A stretch of 5,773 nucleotides of DNA from Burkholderiaceae bacterium (GTDB taxonomy: Bacteria > Pseudomonadota > Gammaproteobacteria > Burkholderiales > Burkholderiaceae): the NCBI GenBank assembly GCA_030151165.1, contig JASLEM010000142.1, positions 1 through 5,773 of the forward strand, read 5' to 3'. The position numbers were made by a program, and so were the translations under genes. The notes beneath the pieces are model-generated. The model was given only the letters and a program-made list of their open reading frames with translations. It did no database searches and was not told where the DNA came from. Of this stretch, positions 1-5,773 are shown piece after piece (position 1 is the stretch's first letter; each line of letters opens with the position of its first letter).

Positions 1-89
1 GCGCTCCGCGACGGGACTGGCGAAGCCAGCTCCCGCGCTCCCTTGGAATTCCTGTGGCGAAGGGCGCGCGGCAGCGCCGGTCAGCATCG
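1..89. repeat. Direct repeat, copy 1 (palindrome-bearing, possibly continues left)
   Basis: This stretch matches 133-221 at 86 of 89 bases; the differences are at positions 53, 64 and 86. It contains an imperfect palindrome at 8-38: GCG, bulged A, CGGGA, CTGGC, loop GAA, GCCAG, bulged C, TCCCG, CGC, about 13 base pairs. The left edge is the window edge, so the copy may be longer and further copies may lie beyond it. The sequence style resembles GC-rich interspersed palindromic repeats I recall from Comamonadaceae intergenic regions, but this has not been searched. Confidence 0.85.
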
Positions 90-101
90 AGGAGGCCACC
101 A

Positions 102-120
102 CGCTCGCTGGCGCTCGCTG
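102..120. repeat. Tandem 9-mer CGCTCGCTG, two copies
   Basis: CGCTCGCTG occurs at 102-110 and 112-120, separated by one G. It lies in the spacer between the two 89-bp repeats and directly abuts the GC-only hairpin at 120-134, so it is probably part of the same composite repeat unit. Confidence 0.7.
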
Positions 121-134
121 CCCCCCGAGGGGGC
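120..134. other. GC-only hairpin in the repeat spacer
   Basis: GCCCCC (120-125), loop CGA, GGGGGC (129-134) form a perfect 6-bp stem with a 3-base loop. It could pause polymerase at the 3' end of the minus-strand operon or protect an mRNA end, but neither strand has a T tract, so I do not call it a Rho-independent terminator. The equivalent hairpin of copy 1 would lie just left of the window. Confidence 0.6.
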
Positions 135-221
135 GCTCCGCGACGGGACTGGCGAAGCCAGCTCCCGCGCTCCCTTGGAATTCCCGTGGCGAAGGCCGCG
201 CGGCAGCGCCGGTCAGCGTCG
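133..221. repeat. Direct repeat, copy 2
   Basis: This is the second copy of the 89-bp repeat, offset by 132 bases from copy 1. The same palindrome is at 140-170 with no changes in either arm. The match fades at base 222, which marks the right end of the unit about 105 bases beyond the stop codon of the oxidoreductase gene. The 132-base period is a multiple of three, so any frame read through one copy is kept in the next. Confidence 0.88.
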
Positions 222-326
222 GCATGCGTTCCGTCGTCTCGGTGATGGTCATCGTGGTGGCAAGCATACGCGCGCGCTGTCGCATGTGGCGCGGGTCGTC
301 ATGCGCAAAAAGCGGATCGATGTGCG
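222..326. other. Non-coding 3' flank of the operon, no recognisable feature
   Basis: Between the end of repeat copy 2 and the oxidoreductase stop there is no gene with recognisable protein sequence, no tRNA-like fold and no hairpin followed by a T run. The only A/T-rich spot is CAAAAAG near 306-312. Together with the repeats, the whole 1-326 stretch is best read as intergenic. Confidence 0.6.
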
Positions 327-1577
327 TCAGCGGCCCGGGAACAGTACTTTGAAGAAGCCGCGCAGGCTGACGAGGCTGCCCGGATTGCTGGTCTCGTCGA
401 GCACGCCGGCCATCTTGCGCAGCAGCTTCTGGCTCCTGCGGGCGCGCCAGATCAGCAGGTCGGTGAGCCAGAGGAAGCCGTTGACCTTGTTGGCGTGCTC
501 GTACAGCGCGAAGCGGGGCTTCAGCGCGAGCAGGCTGGCGTCGTAGCGGGCGCGCACGGCGGCGGCGGTGCCGGGCGGGATGGCGGCGTCGGCGCTGCGT
601 TGCGACAGCAGGGCCTCGGCGGCCAGCAGCCCGGTCTCGAGCGCCTTGCCGATGCCTTCGCCAGTGAACGAGTAGGTGCTGCCCGCGGCCTCGCCGGTGA
701 CGAGCATCCCCGCCTTCGAATAGCGCGCGCCGTCGAGGCTGAAACGCAGCGGCGCGCCCTTGAGCTCGCCGTCCAGCGTGCCGGTGCGCATCAGCTCGCG
801 CGCCGGCGGGTAGTGCTCGCAGAAGGCGTCGAACACGCGGCGCAGGTTGACGTCCTTCATCTTCGCGGGCTGGCCGTCGACGATCGGATGGCTGTGCGCG
901 ACGCCGACGCCGATGTTGAAGCGGCCCCCCGGCGCCGGGAAGATCCAGCCGTAGCCCGGGCTCAGGCTCTTGTGCCAGACGACCTCGAGCGCCTTGATGC
1001 GCCCGACCATCGCGTCGTTCTTCACGTAGCCGCGCAGCGCGATGCCGCTCGGCGAGCGCCGCTCGCACATGCCGGCGGCCAGCAGCGCCTGCGGCACCGC
1101 GCCGGTGGCGAGCACGACCCAGCGCGCGCGCACGTCGCGCGCCTGGTCGCCCTGCCTGAAGCGGGCGCCGACGACGACCTCGCCCTCGAGCAACGGCGCC
1201 TCGAAGCGCCACGGCGTGAACAGCTTCGCGCCCGCGCGCACGGCGGCGCGGCAGACGATCTCGTCGAGCACGCGCCGCGGCAGCACCGCGACGGTGCCGG
1301 GGACGTCGATACGTCCGCCGCGCGGGCCGATGCACGCGACGTGCTCGGCGGGGTGGGCCGCGGCCATCACCTCGTCGTACACGCCCAGGCGTTTCAACGC
1401 ATGGTGCGCATCGGGGATCAGGCCGTCGCCGCAGACCTTGTCGCGCGGGAAGTCGTGCTGGTCGACGAGGACGACGTCGACGCCGGCGCGCGCGAGCCAC
1501 TGCGCGCAGGCGGCGCCCGACGGGCCGGCGCCGACGACGAGCACGTCGCACTGGGAGGGAAGATTCGCGGAAGACAT
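327..1577 (-). CDS. FAD-dependent oxidoreductase, geranylgeranyl-reductase superfamily
   Basis: This 416-residue flavoprotein belongs to the geranylgeranyl reductase / aromatic-ring hydroxylase-like superfamily. It has an N-terminal Rossmann dinucleotide motif, DVLVVGAGPSG, at residues 11-21, and then CGDGL at 49-53, the position of the Cys-Gly motif typical of geranylgeranyl reductases. WVVLATGA at about 153-160 is the second nucleotide-binding strand, and GYGWIFP at 208-214 is a family substrate-domain motif. TGEAAGSTYSFTGEGIGKA, at about 294-312, is the C-terminal FAD-binding motif. The usual Asp of GDAAG is Glu296 here. Length fits the family. There is no signal peptide or clear transmembrane helix, so it is probably cytoplasmic or membrane-peripheral. 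The ATG at 1577 leaves ten residues before the Rossmann strand and is the natural start. Family members reduce isoprenoid chains or act on other lipophilic substrates. No photosynthesis or carotenoid genes are nearby, so the substrate is unknown and the chlorophyll-pathway name ChlP should not be transferred. It is the last gene of the apparent operon. Confidence 0.93.
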   Translation of the reverse strand: MSSANLPSQCDVLVVGAGPSGAACAQWLARAGVDVVLVDQHDFPRDKVCGDGLIPDAHHALKRLGVYDEVMAAAHPAEHVACIGPRGGRIDVPGTVAVLPRRVLDEIVCRAAVRAGAKLFTPWRFEAPLLEGEVVVGARFRQGDQARDVRARWVVLATGAVPQALLAAGMCERRSPSGIALRGYVKNDAMVGRIKALEVVWHKSLSPGYGWIFPAPGGRFNIGVGVAHSHPIVDGQPAKMKDVNLRRVFDAFCEHYPPARELMRTGTLDGELKGAPLRFSLDGARYSKAGMLVTGEAAGSTYSFTGEGIGKALETGLLAAEALLSQRSADAAIPPGTAAAVRARYDASLLALKPRFALYEHANKVNGFLWLTDLLIWRARRSQKLLRKMAGVLDETSNPGSLVSLRGFFKVLFPGR

Positions 1578-1578
1578 T

Positions 1579-1605
1579 GGGCGCCGATTGTAGAGATCGG
1601 CTCCC
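1579..1605 (-). other. Hairpin between DGC-B and the oxidoreductase, ending 1 base before the ATG
   Basis: On the minus strand, GCCGAT (1601-1596) pairs perfectly with ATCGGC (1588-1583) around the 7-base loop CTCTACA. After one A/G mismatch, GGG (1605-1603) pairs with CCC (1581-1579). This gives 9 base pairs with one mismatch, and it contains the TACAAT hexamer. There is no T tract, so it is a poor intrinsic terminator. In a read-through mRNA it would lie directly against the start codon and could limit translation of the third gene. The fold is read by eye, with no energy calculated. Confidence 0.5.
1587..1592 (-). promoter_or_regulatory. Candidate -10 box (TACAAT) for the oxidoreductase gene
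   Basis: The minus strand reads TACAAT, one mismatch from the sigma-70 consensus TATAAT. It stands out as an A/T-rich spot in a GC-rich gap. It ends 9 bases before the ATG at 1577, so transcription would start about 1-3 bases before the start codon and give an almost leaderless mRNA. No good -35 is seen: the hexamer at 17-base spacing reads CGGTCG. No Shine-Dalgarno sequence lies at normal distance, which agrees with leaderless initiation. It is a candidate only; one hexamer can arise by chance. Confidence 0.45.
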
Positions 1606-1620
1606 GCGCCGACCGCGGCG

Positions 1621-3693
1621 TCAGGCGTCGACCGGCGCGGCCGAGTCGTTGAAGTCCGGCGTGACCTTCATCGTCACGCGGCCGTCCTGGCGCGCCCGCG
1701 CGATGTCGGCCTCGACGGCGCGCAGCGCGTCCGGCGTGCCGGCGGTGGTGCGCACGATGCCCACCGCGCAGTTGCGGCCGTGGTTCTTCGCGGTGTAGAG
1801 CGACAGGTCGGCCAGGTTGACGGCCTGCTCCCAGGTCACCGGCAGGTGGCTGGCCGGCAGCGGGAACGCGGCGTAGCCGATCGAGACGGAGACGTGGATC
1901 GACGCGCTGCCGTCGAGCGCGATGGGCGCCTGGTTCATCGTGAGGCGGATGCGCTCGGCGAGCTGCTCGAGCTCCGCGCCCTCGACGTTCGGCGCGAACG
2001 CGAGGAACTCCTCGCCGCCCCAGCGCGCGACGAGATCGTCGCCGCGCATCGCGGCCGCGAGCCGGCGCGCGACCTCGACCAGCACGCGGTCGCCCGACGC
2101 GTGGCCGTGCTGGTCGTTGATGCGCTTGAAGTGGTCGACGTCGACCATCAGCAGCGCGCCCTTGAACGCGCGCTCGCCGCCGCGCACGCGCATCACCTCG
2201 CGGAACTGGCGCCGGTTGGCCAGCCCGGTGAGCGCGTCGCGCTCGCTGTGCGCGCGCAGCAGCGCCTCGTGCTTGACCAGCGTGCGATTGAGCTCGCGCA
2301 TGCGCAGGTACATCAGCACCGCCAGCGCGCCCAGCAGCACGAGCCCGGCGCCGGCGAACATCCACAGCCGGCGCGTGAGCACCTGGTTGCCGAGCTCGGC
2401 CGACTTCAGCTGGTTGTCGCGCGCCAGCAGCTCGATGCGGCGCTTCTGCGACTCCTGGTCGTAGCGCGCGCGCAGTTCGGCCTCGGCCGCGGTCTTGTTG
2501 GCGGCACGGATCTCCTTCGACAACGCCTCTTCCTTGTGGAACAGGTCGAGCGCGCCGGCGACGTCGCCCGCGTTCGCCAGCGCGTCGCCGAACTCGCGCA
2601 GCGCGACCTGGCGCTGGCCGGGGCCGGTGTCGCGCTGCCACAGCTCGAGCACGTGGTTCATGTCCGCCTTGGCCTCGGCGACGCGGCCGAGCGCGAGCTT
2701 GGCGAGCGTGGCGTTGTGCAGCAGCAGGCGCTCGGTGCGCAGGTCGTGGTGCAGGCGCGCGACCGGCAGCGCGAGCTCGATCATCGCCAGCGCCTCCTTC
2801 GGGCGGCCCTGGTGGATGTCGTTGTCGCTCAGGTTCGTGCGCAGCAGCATCGCGGCGCGCTGCAGGTTGGCGGCCTTGGCGATGACCAGCGCGGCGTCGA
2901 AGTCGTGCTCCACCACCTCGGGTTGCTGGCGCTTGTGGTGCAGCAGGCCGTCGATCACGAGCACGCGGATCTCGACCCACGGCGAGCCGTCCACATGCGC
3001 GAGGCGCTGCGCCTGGGCCATCAGCCGGTTCGCCGACGCCGTGTCGGCGTTCGCGTCGGCCAGCAGCGCCGACACTGCGAGCGCCATCGCCTCGCGCGCG
3101 CGGTCGCCCGCGTGGCGCGCGACGTCCAGCATGGCCTGCGCGTAGCTCGCGGCCACCACCGTGTTGCCCTGGTCGTTCGCGCCGCGCTCGGCGAGGTCCA
3201 GCGCGCGGTACCAGGCGCGGTAGTCGCAGTCGGGGCGTTGCGCGGGGCCGGGCTGGCAGTTCGCGGAATAGTTGCGCAGCGCGGTGCGCGCCTGTTCGTA
3301 CGACGCCTCGCCGTGGCCGGCGTTGACCTCGAGCTCCGCGCGGATCAGGTGCGCGTCGGCCTCGGCGAGCGGGTCGGGCGGCTGCTTCATCGCGAGCAGC
3401 GCGTCGACTTGCGCGAGCGCCTCGTCGGCGCGGCCGTCGCGCGCGGCGACGAGGCCGACGTTCATCAGCATCATCCGGTGCTGCGCGGGCGATTCGGCGC
3501 CGTTGAGGCTGCCCAGTTCCTCGAGCGAATCGATCGCGACCTGCGGCGTCTCGTCGCCCTGGCGCACGAGGTTGTCCATCAGCTCGGCGATGTCGCCGGC
3601 GTGCGCGGCCGGGGACGCGACGGCGGCCCCGAGCGCGACCAGCACGCCGGCCGAGACACGGCGGACGCGGCGAAGGAAGGCGGCGCGCGTCAC
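1621..3693 (-). CDS. DGC-B: signal peptide, periplasmic TPR sensor, one TM helix, GGDEF diguanylate cyclase
   Basis: This 690-residue membrane diguanylate cyclase would convert two GTP to c-di-GMP. Residues 1-32 form a Sec signal peptide with Arg-rich start, hydrophobic core and likely cleavage after AHA. Residues about 70-395 are degenerate TPR-like helix pairs in the periplasm, with a Cys pair at 146 and 156. About 396-440 is a charged helical or coiled-coil stretch, and 443-463 a transmembrane helix. The GGDEF domain runs from about 485 to 650: DALTGLANR at 486-494, metal-binding DVDHF at 518-522, inhibitory site RGDD at 550-553, then GGEEF at 559-563. No EAL domain follows. The GTG at 3693 is preferred because it overlaps the DGC-A stop (GTGA), has a Shine-Dalgarno sequence 7 bases upstream and yields the signal peptide; the next Met is residue 39. 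The frame stays open much further upstream only as an Arg/Ala/Pro-rich shadow of DGC-A. The ligand sensed cannot be told from sequence. Confidence 0.95.
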   Translation of the reverse strand: MTRAAFLRRVRRVSAGVLVALGAAVASPAAHAGDIAELMDNLVRQGDETPQVAIDSLEELGSLNGAESPAQHRMMLMNVGLVAARDGRADEALAQVDALLAMKQPPDPLAEADAHLIRAELEVNAGHGEASYEQARTALRNYSANCQPGPAQRPDCDYRAWYRALDLAERGANDQGNTVVAASYAQAMLDVARHAGDRAREAMALAVSALLADANADTASANRLMAQAQRLAHVDGSPWVEIRVLVIDGLLHHKRQQPEVVEHDFDAALVIAKAANLQRAAMLLRTNLSDNDIHQGRPKEALAMIELALPVARLHHDLRTERLLLHNATLAKLALGRVAEAKADMNHVLELWQRDTGPGQRQVALREFGDALANAGDVAGALDLFHKEEALSKEIRAANKTAAEAELRARYDQESQKRRIELLARDNQLKSAELGNQVLTRRLWMFAGAGLVLLGALAVLMYLRMRELNRTLVKHEALLRAHSERDALTGLANRRQFREVMRVRGGERAFKGALLMVDVDHFKRINDQHGHASGDRVLVEVARRLAAAMRGDDLVARWGGEEFLAFAPNVEGAELEQLAERIRLTMNQAPIALDGSASIHVSVSIGYAAFPLPASHLPVTWEQAVNLADLSLYTAKNHGRNCAVGIVRTTAGTPDALRAVEADIARARQDGRVTMKVTPDFNDSAAPVDA

Positions 3694-5773
3694 GACGCGG
3701 CTCCCTTCACCGGCGGGCCGGGCTGCAGGTGCAGGTCGGCGCGGCCGTCCTGCGCCGCCTTCTCGAGCGACAGCACGATGTCCTCGAGCTGCGCCATGTT
3801 CGCGGCGTCGACGCGGCGCACGCTGCACGCGCCGTTGCGCCCGCGCGCCTTGGCCATGTACATCGCGGTGTCGACGAGCGCGATCGCGCGCTCCCACGGC
3901 ACGGCGAGGTCGGGCTGCGCGCCGCGCGTCGCCATCGGGAACAGCCCGAAGCCGATCGACGCCGACACCGGCACCGGCGCGCCGTCGTGGATCACGGGCG
4001 CGTCGGCCAGCGCGCACAGCAGGCGCTGCGCGAGCGCCTCGGCCTCGGCCTGCGGCAGCGGGCGCACCAGCACGAGGAATTCCTCGCCGCCCCAGCGCAC
4101 GATCAGGTCGTCGTCGCGCAGCGTCTGGCGCAGGCGGCGCGCGATCTCGACGAGCACGGTGTCGCCGCCGGCGTGGCCGCAACGGTCGTTGATGTGCTTG
4201 AAATGGTCGACGTCGAGCAGGTACAGCGTGCCCTCGAGCCCCGGGCCCGCGCGCTGCGCCATCACGGCCTGCAGGTGGTGGCGGTTCGACAGCCCGGTGA
4301 GCGGATCGATCTCGGCCTGGATGCGCAGTTGCTCGTTGCTCACCGACAGCAGCTGGTTGCGCACGCGCAGGCGGCGCGCGAGCGCGGCGACCACGGCCAG
4401 CAGCAGCAGGCTCGACAGGCCCGCGGCCGTCCACTGCTTGATCTGCAGGTCGTGGTGCAGGATCTCCTCGTCCTTCAGCTTGCCCTCGCGCGACAGCATC
4501 TCCAGCTCGTGCTGGCGGCTCTCGTTGGCGAAGCCTTCCTGCAGCTCGATCAGCGCGCGCTGGCGATCCTGCTGGTTCAGCTCGTCGGACATCTGGCGGT
4601 ACTGGTGGTACGCGGCGAGCGCGTCGCTCAGGTAGCCGGCGCGCTCGAGATAGCCGCCGACTTCCTCGGCCGAGTCGGAGATGCTGCGCGCGGAGCCGGC
4701 GCGCTCGTCGATGCTCATCGACTCGCGCACCAGCGGCAGGCCTTCGTCCTTGCGGTGCATGCCGATCAGCGCGAGCCCGGTGTTGGCGAGCGCGAGGCTC
4801 TCGGCCGACTCGTCGTGGATCTCGCGCGCCATCGGCAACGCCCGCTGCGCCTGCTCGTACGCGGTCTGGAAGTCGCCGTGCGACAGGTAGTAGTCGGCGA
4901 TGTTGCCGGTGCCGATGACGACCGAGCGCTTGTTGCCGGACAGGCGCGCGTGCTCGAGCGCGGCGCGCATGTCGGACAGGATCTGCGCGCTGTCGGGCCC
5001 GTGCGTGAGCATGATGGCGCGTGCGGTGTAGGCGCGCGACATCCCGTACTCGTCGCCCGACTCCGTCGCCAGGCGCATCTGCTCCTGGTTGTACTCGGCG
5101 GCCTTGTCGTTCTGGCCGGCCTCGAGCAGCGCCGCCGCGACCTGGCGGCGCAGGTCGACGCGGCGCCACACGGGGCCGCTGTCGTCGACCATCCGCAGCG
5201 CCTGGTTGTAGCGCGCCAGCGCCTCGTCGTAGTGGCCGCCGCGGCGCTTCACCTCGGCCCAGCTGGTGAGCAGCATCAGGCGCAGGTAGGACGGGGCGTC
5301 GGCCGGCAGCAGCGCGGAGGCCTCGATCAGCTGGCGCTCGGCCTTGCTGACCTCGCCGTGGCCCTGCAGCCAGTAGCCGCGCAGCAGCATCGCGGCCGGG
5401 CGCGCGAGCGACAGGCGGTCGGACATCGCCTCGATCTGGCGCGCGACCTGCTCGACCTCGTCGTCGTTCGACAGGTTCACGTATTCGGCGCCGAGCTCCA
5501 TCAGCACTTCGAGCCGATGCGGGTCGTCGTTGCGCAGCGTGGCCAGGTAGCGGGTCAGCTCGGCGGCGGCGACGTCCGGTTGCGCACGGCCGATGTACTG
5601 CAGGCGCTCGAGCTCGGTCTGCGGCTTCGATCCCGCGCCGTCCGGGCTCGCGCCGGTCGACAGCGCGGTGGCCGGCGACGTGGCGAGGCCGTTCGGCGCG
5701 GGCGCGCTGCCGGGGCTGGCGATCGCGATCGCGTGCGCACTCGCGCTGCCCGGCGCGGCCGACGCGCGCCGCG
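3690..5773 (-). CDS. DGC-A: TPR sensor, one TM helix, GGDEF diguanylate cyclase (5' end outside window)
   Basis: This is the C-terminal 693 residues of a diguanylate cyclase; the frame is open to the right edge, so the start lies outside. A GTG at 5507 is a possible start by rule but unlikely, because helical sequence of the same repeat domain continues upstream of it. Counting from the first complete codon (5769-5771): residues 1-50 are an Ala/Ser/Pro/Gly-rich linker, probably just after a signal peptide. About 52-400 are helical TPR-like repeats, for example at 164-197, 205-240 and 284-321. About 400-445 is a charged helical segment, and 447-465 a transmembrane helix. The GGDEF domain has DPLTGLSNR at 489-497, DVDHF at 520-524, I-site RDDD at 552-555 and GGEEF at 561-565, all intact. 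It should make c-di-GMP with product inhibition. No EAL domain is present. It shares layout, the GGDEF core and a C-terminal QDGR motif with DGC-B, so the two are likely tandem duplicates with diverged sensors. Unlike DGC-B, its visible periplasmic part has no cysteine. Confidence 0.94.
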   Translation of the reverse strand, partial: RRASAAPGSASAHAIAIASPGSAPAPNGLATSPATALSTGASPDGAGSKPQTELERLQYIGRAQPDVAAAELTRYLATLRNDDPHRLEVLMELGAEYVNLSNDDEVEQVARQIEAMSDRLSLARPAAMLLRGYWLQGHGEVSKAERQLIEASALLPADAPSYLRLMLLTSWAEVKRRGGHYDEALARYNQALRMVDDSGPVWRRVDLRRQVAAALLEAGQNDKAAEYNQEQMRLATESGDEYGMSRAYTARAIMLTHGPDSAQILSDMRAALEHARLSGNKRSVVIGTGNIADYYLSHGDFQTAYEQAQRALPMAREIHDESAESLALANTGLALIGMHRKDEGLPLVRESMSIDERAGSARSISDSAEEVGGYLERAGYLSDALAAYHQYRQMSDELNQQDRQRALIELQEGFANESRQHELEMLSREGKLKDEEILHHDLQIKQWTAAGLSSLLLLAVVAALARRLRVRNQLLSVSNEQLRIQAEIDPLTGLSNRHHLQAVMAQRAGPGLEGTLYLLDVDHFKHINDRCGHAGGDTVLVEIARRLRQTLRDDDLIVRWGGEEFLVLVRPLPQAEAEALAQRLLCALADAPVIHDGAPVPVSASIGFGLFPMATRGAQPDLAVPWERAIALVDTAMYMAKARGRNGACSVRRVDAANMAQLEDIVLSLEKAAQDGRADLHLQPGPPVKGAAS
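3701..3707 (-). promoter_or_regulatory. Shine-Dalgarno sequence of DGC-B, inside the end of DGC-A
   Basis: AAGGGAG on the minus strand sits 7 bases before the GTG at 3693, within the last codons of DGC-A. The GTG shares bases with the upstream TGA stop as GTGA (3690-3693). A good ribosome site plus a 4-base overlap is the usual arrangement for translational coupling, and it decides the DGC-B start. Confidence 0.8.

Noticed and set aside
120..134. Possible Rho-independent terminator for the operon.
   Set aside because: The stem is strong but no T run follows on either strand, so it is listed only as a hairpin.
1..221. Possible CRISPR array.
   Set aside because: There are only two copies, the repeat is 89 bp and the spacer about 43 bp, and no cas gene is present; palindromic interspersed repeat fits better.
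43..546. A plus-strand open frame across the repeats into the oxidoreductase gene.
   Set aside because: It consists of translated repeat followed by antisense of a clear gene; the product is Arg-rich with no recognisable motif.
1418..2980. A 520-codon minus-strand frame bridging DGC-B and the oxidoreductase gene.
   Set aside because: It is a shadow frame rich in Arg, Ala and Pro, overlapping both real genes, whose starts and motifs are well supported.
1780..4635. A 951-codon open frame on the plus strand opposite the two cyclases.
   Set aside because: Long antisense open frames are normal at this GC content. The product is Arg/Ala/Val/Leu-rich with no domain, while the minus strand encodes two clear proteins.
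3694..5169. Upstream extension of the DGC-B frame, which would give a protein of 1182 residues.
   Set aside because: It lies wholly inside DGC-A in another frame, is Arg/Ala/Pro-rich with no recognisable motif, and the GTG at 3693 has its own Shine-Dalgarno sequence and signal peptide.
5555..5740. A 61-codon minus-strand frame near the right edge.
   Set aside because: It overlaps the continuous DGC-A frame and is an Arg/Pro/Ser-rich shadow.

Overview
The window is very GC-rich (roughly 70%). All three genes it supports lie on the minus strand and read right to left as one apparent operon. The order of transcription is: a TPR-sensor diguanylate cyclase, here called DGC-A, whose 5' end is cut by the right edge of the window (5773 down to 3690); a second diguanylate cyclase of the same layout, DGC-B (3693 down to 1621); and an FAD-dependent oxidoreductase of the geranylgeranyl-reductase superfamily (1577 down to 327). 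Codon usage, the GC-rich palindromic repeats at the left end, and a TACAAT -10 box just upstream of an ATG all suggest a betaproteobacterium of the order Burkholderiales (Comamonadaceae or a close relative). That placement rests on recalled resemblance, not on a search.

DGC-A and DGC-B are probably tandem paralogues. Both have an exported N-terminal region built of degenerate TPR-like helical repeats, a charged helical or coiled-coil stretch, one transmembrane helix and a C-terminal cytoplasmic GGDEF domain. Both GGDEF domains look catalytically competent (GGEEF) and both keep an RxxD inhibitory site, so each should make c-di-GMP and be product-inhibited. The genes overlap by 4 bases (GTGA), with a good Shine-Dalgarno sequence inside the end of DGC-A, so translation is probably coupled. 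The GGDEF domains are clearly alike, while the periplasmic parts differ. This fits two sensors reporting different or partner signals into one c-di-GMP output.

The oxidoreductase follows DGC-B after 43 bases. That gap has no usable Shine-Dalgarno sequence. It holds a TACAAT hexamer 9 bases before the ATG, inside a hairpin that ends next to the start codon. The third gene may therefore have its own near-leaderless promoter as well as read-through from the cyclases.

The left 326 bases hold no convincing gene. They contain two copies of an 89-bp direct repeat spaced 132 bp apart (86 of 89 identical), each with a long imperfect palindrome. Between them lie a tandem 9-mer and a GC-only hairpin. 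This looks like an interspersed palindromic element of the REP type, in the 3' flank of the operon. I see no phage, IS, CRISPR, tRNA or rRNA feature, and no evidence of a wholly new system. The most interesting points are the coupled cyclase pair, the promoter/hairpin switch before the oxidoreductase, and the in-phase repeat.
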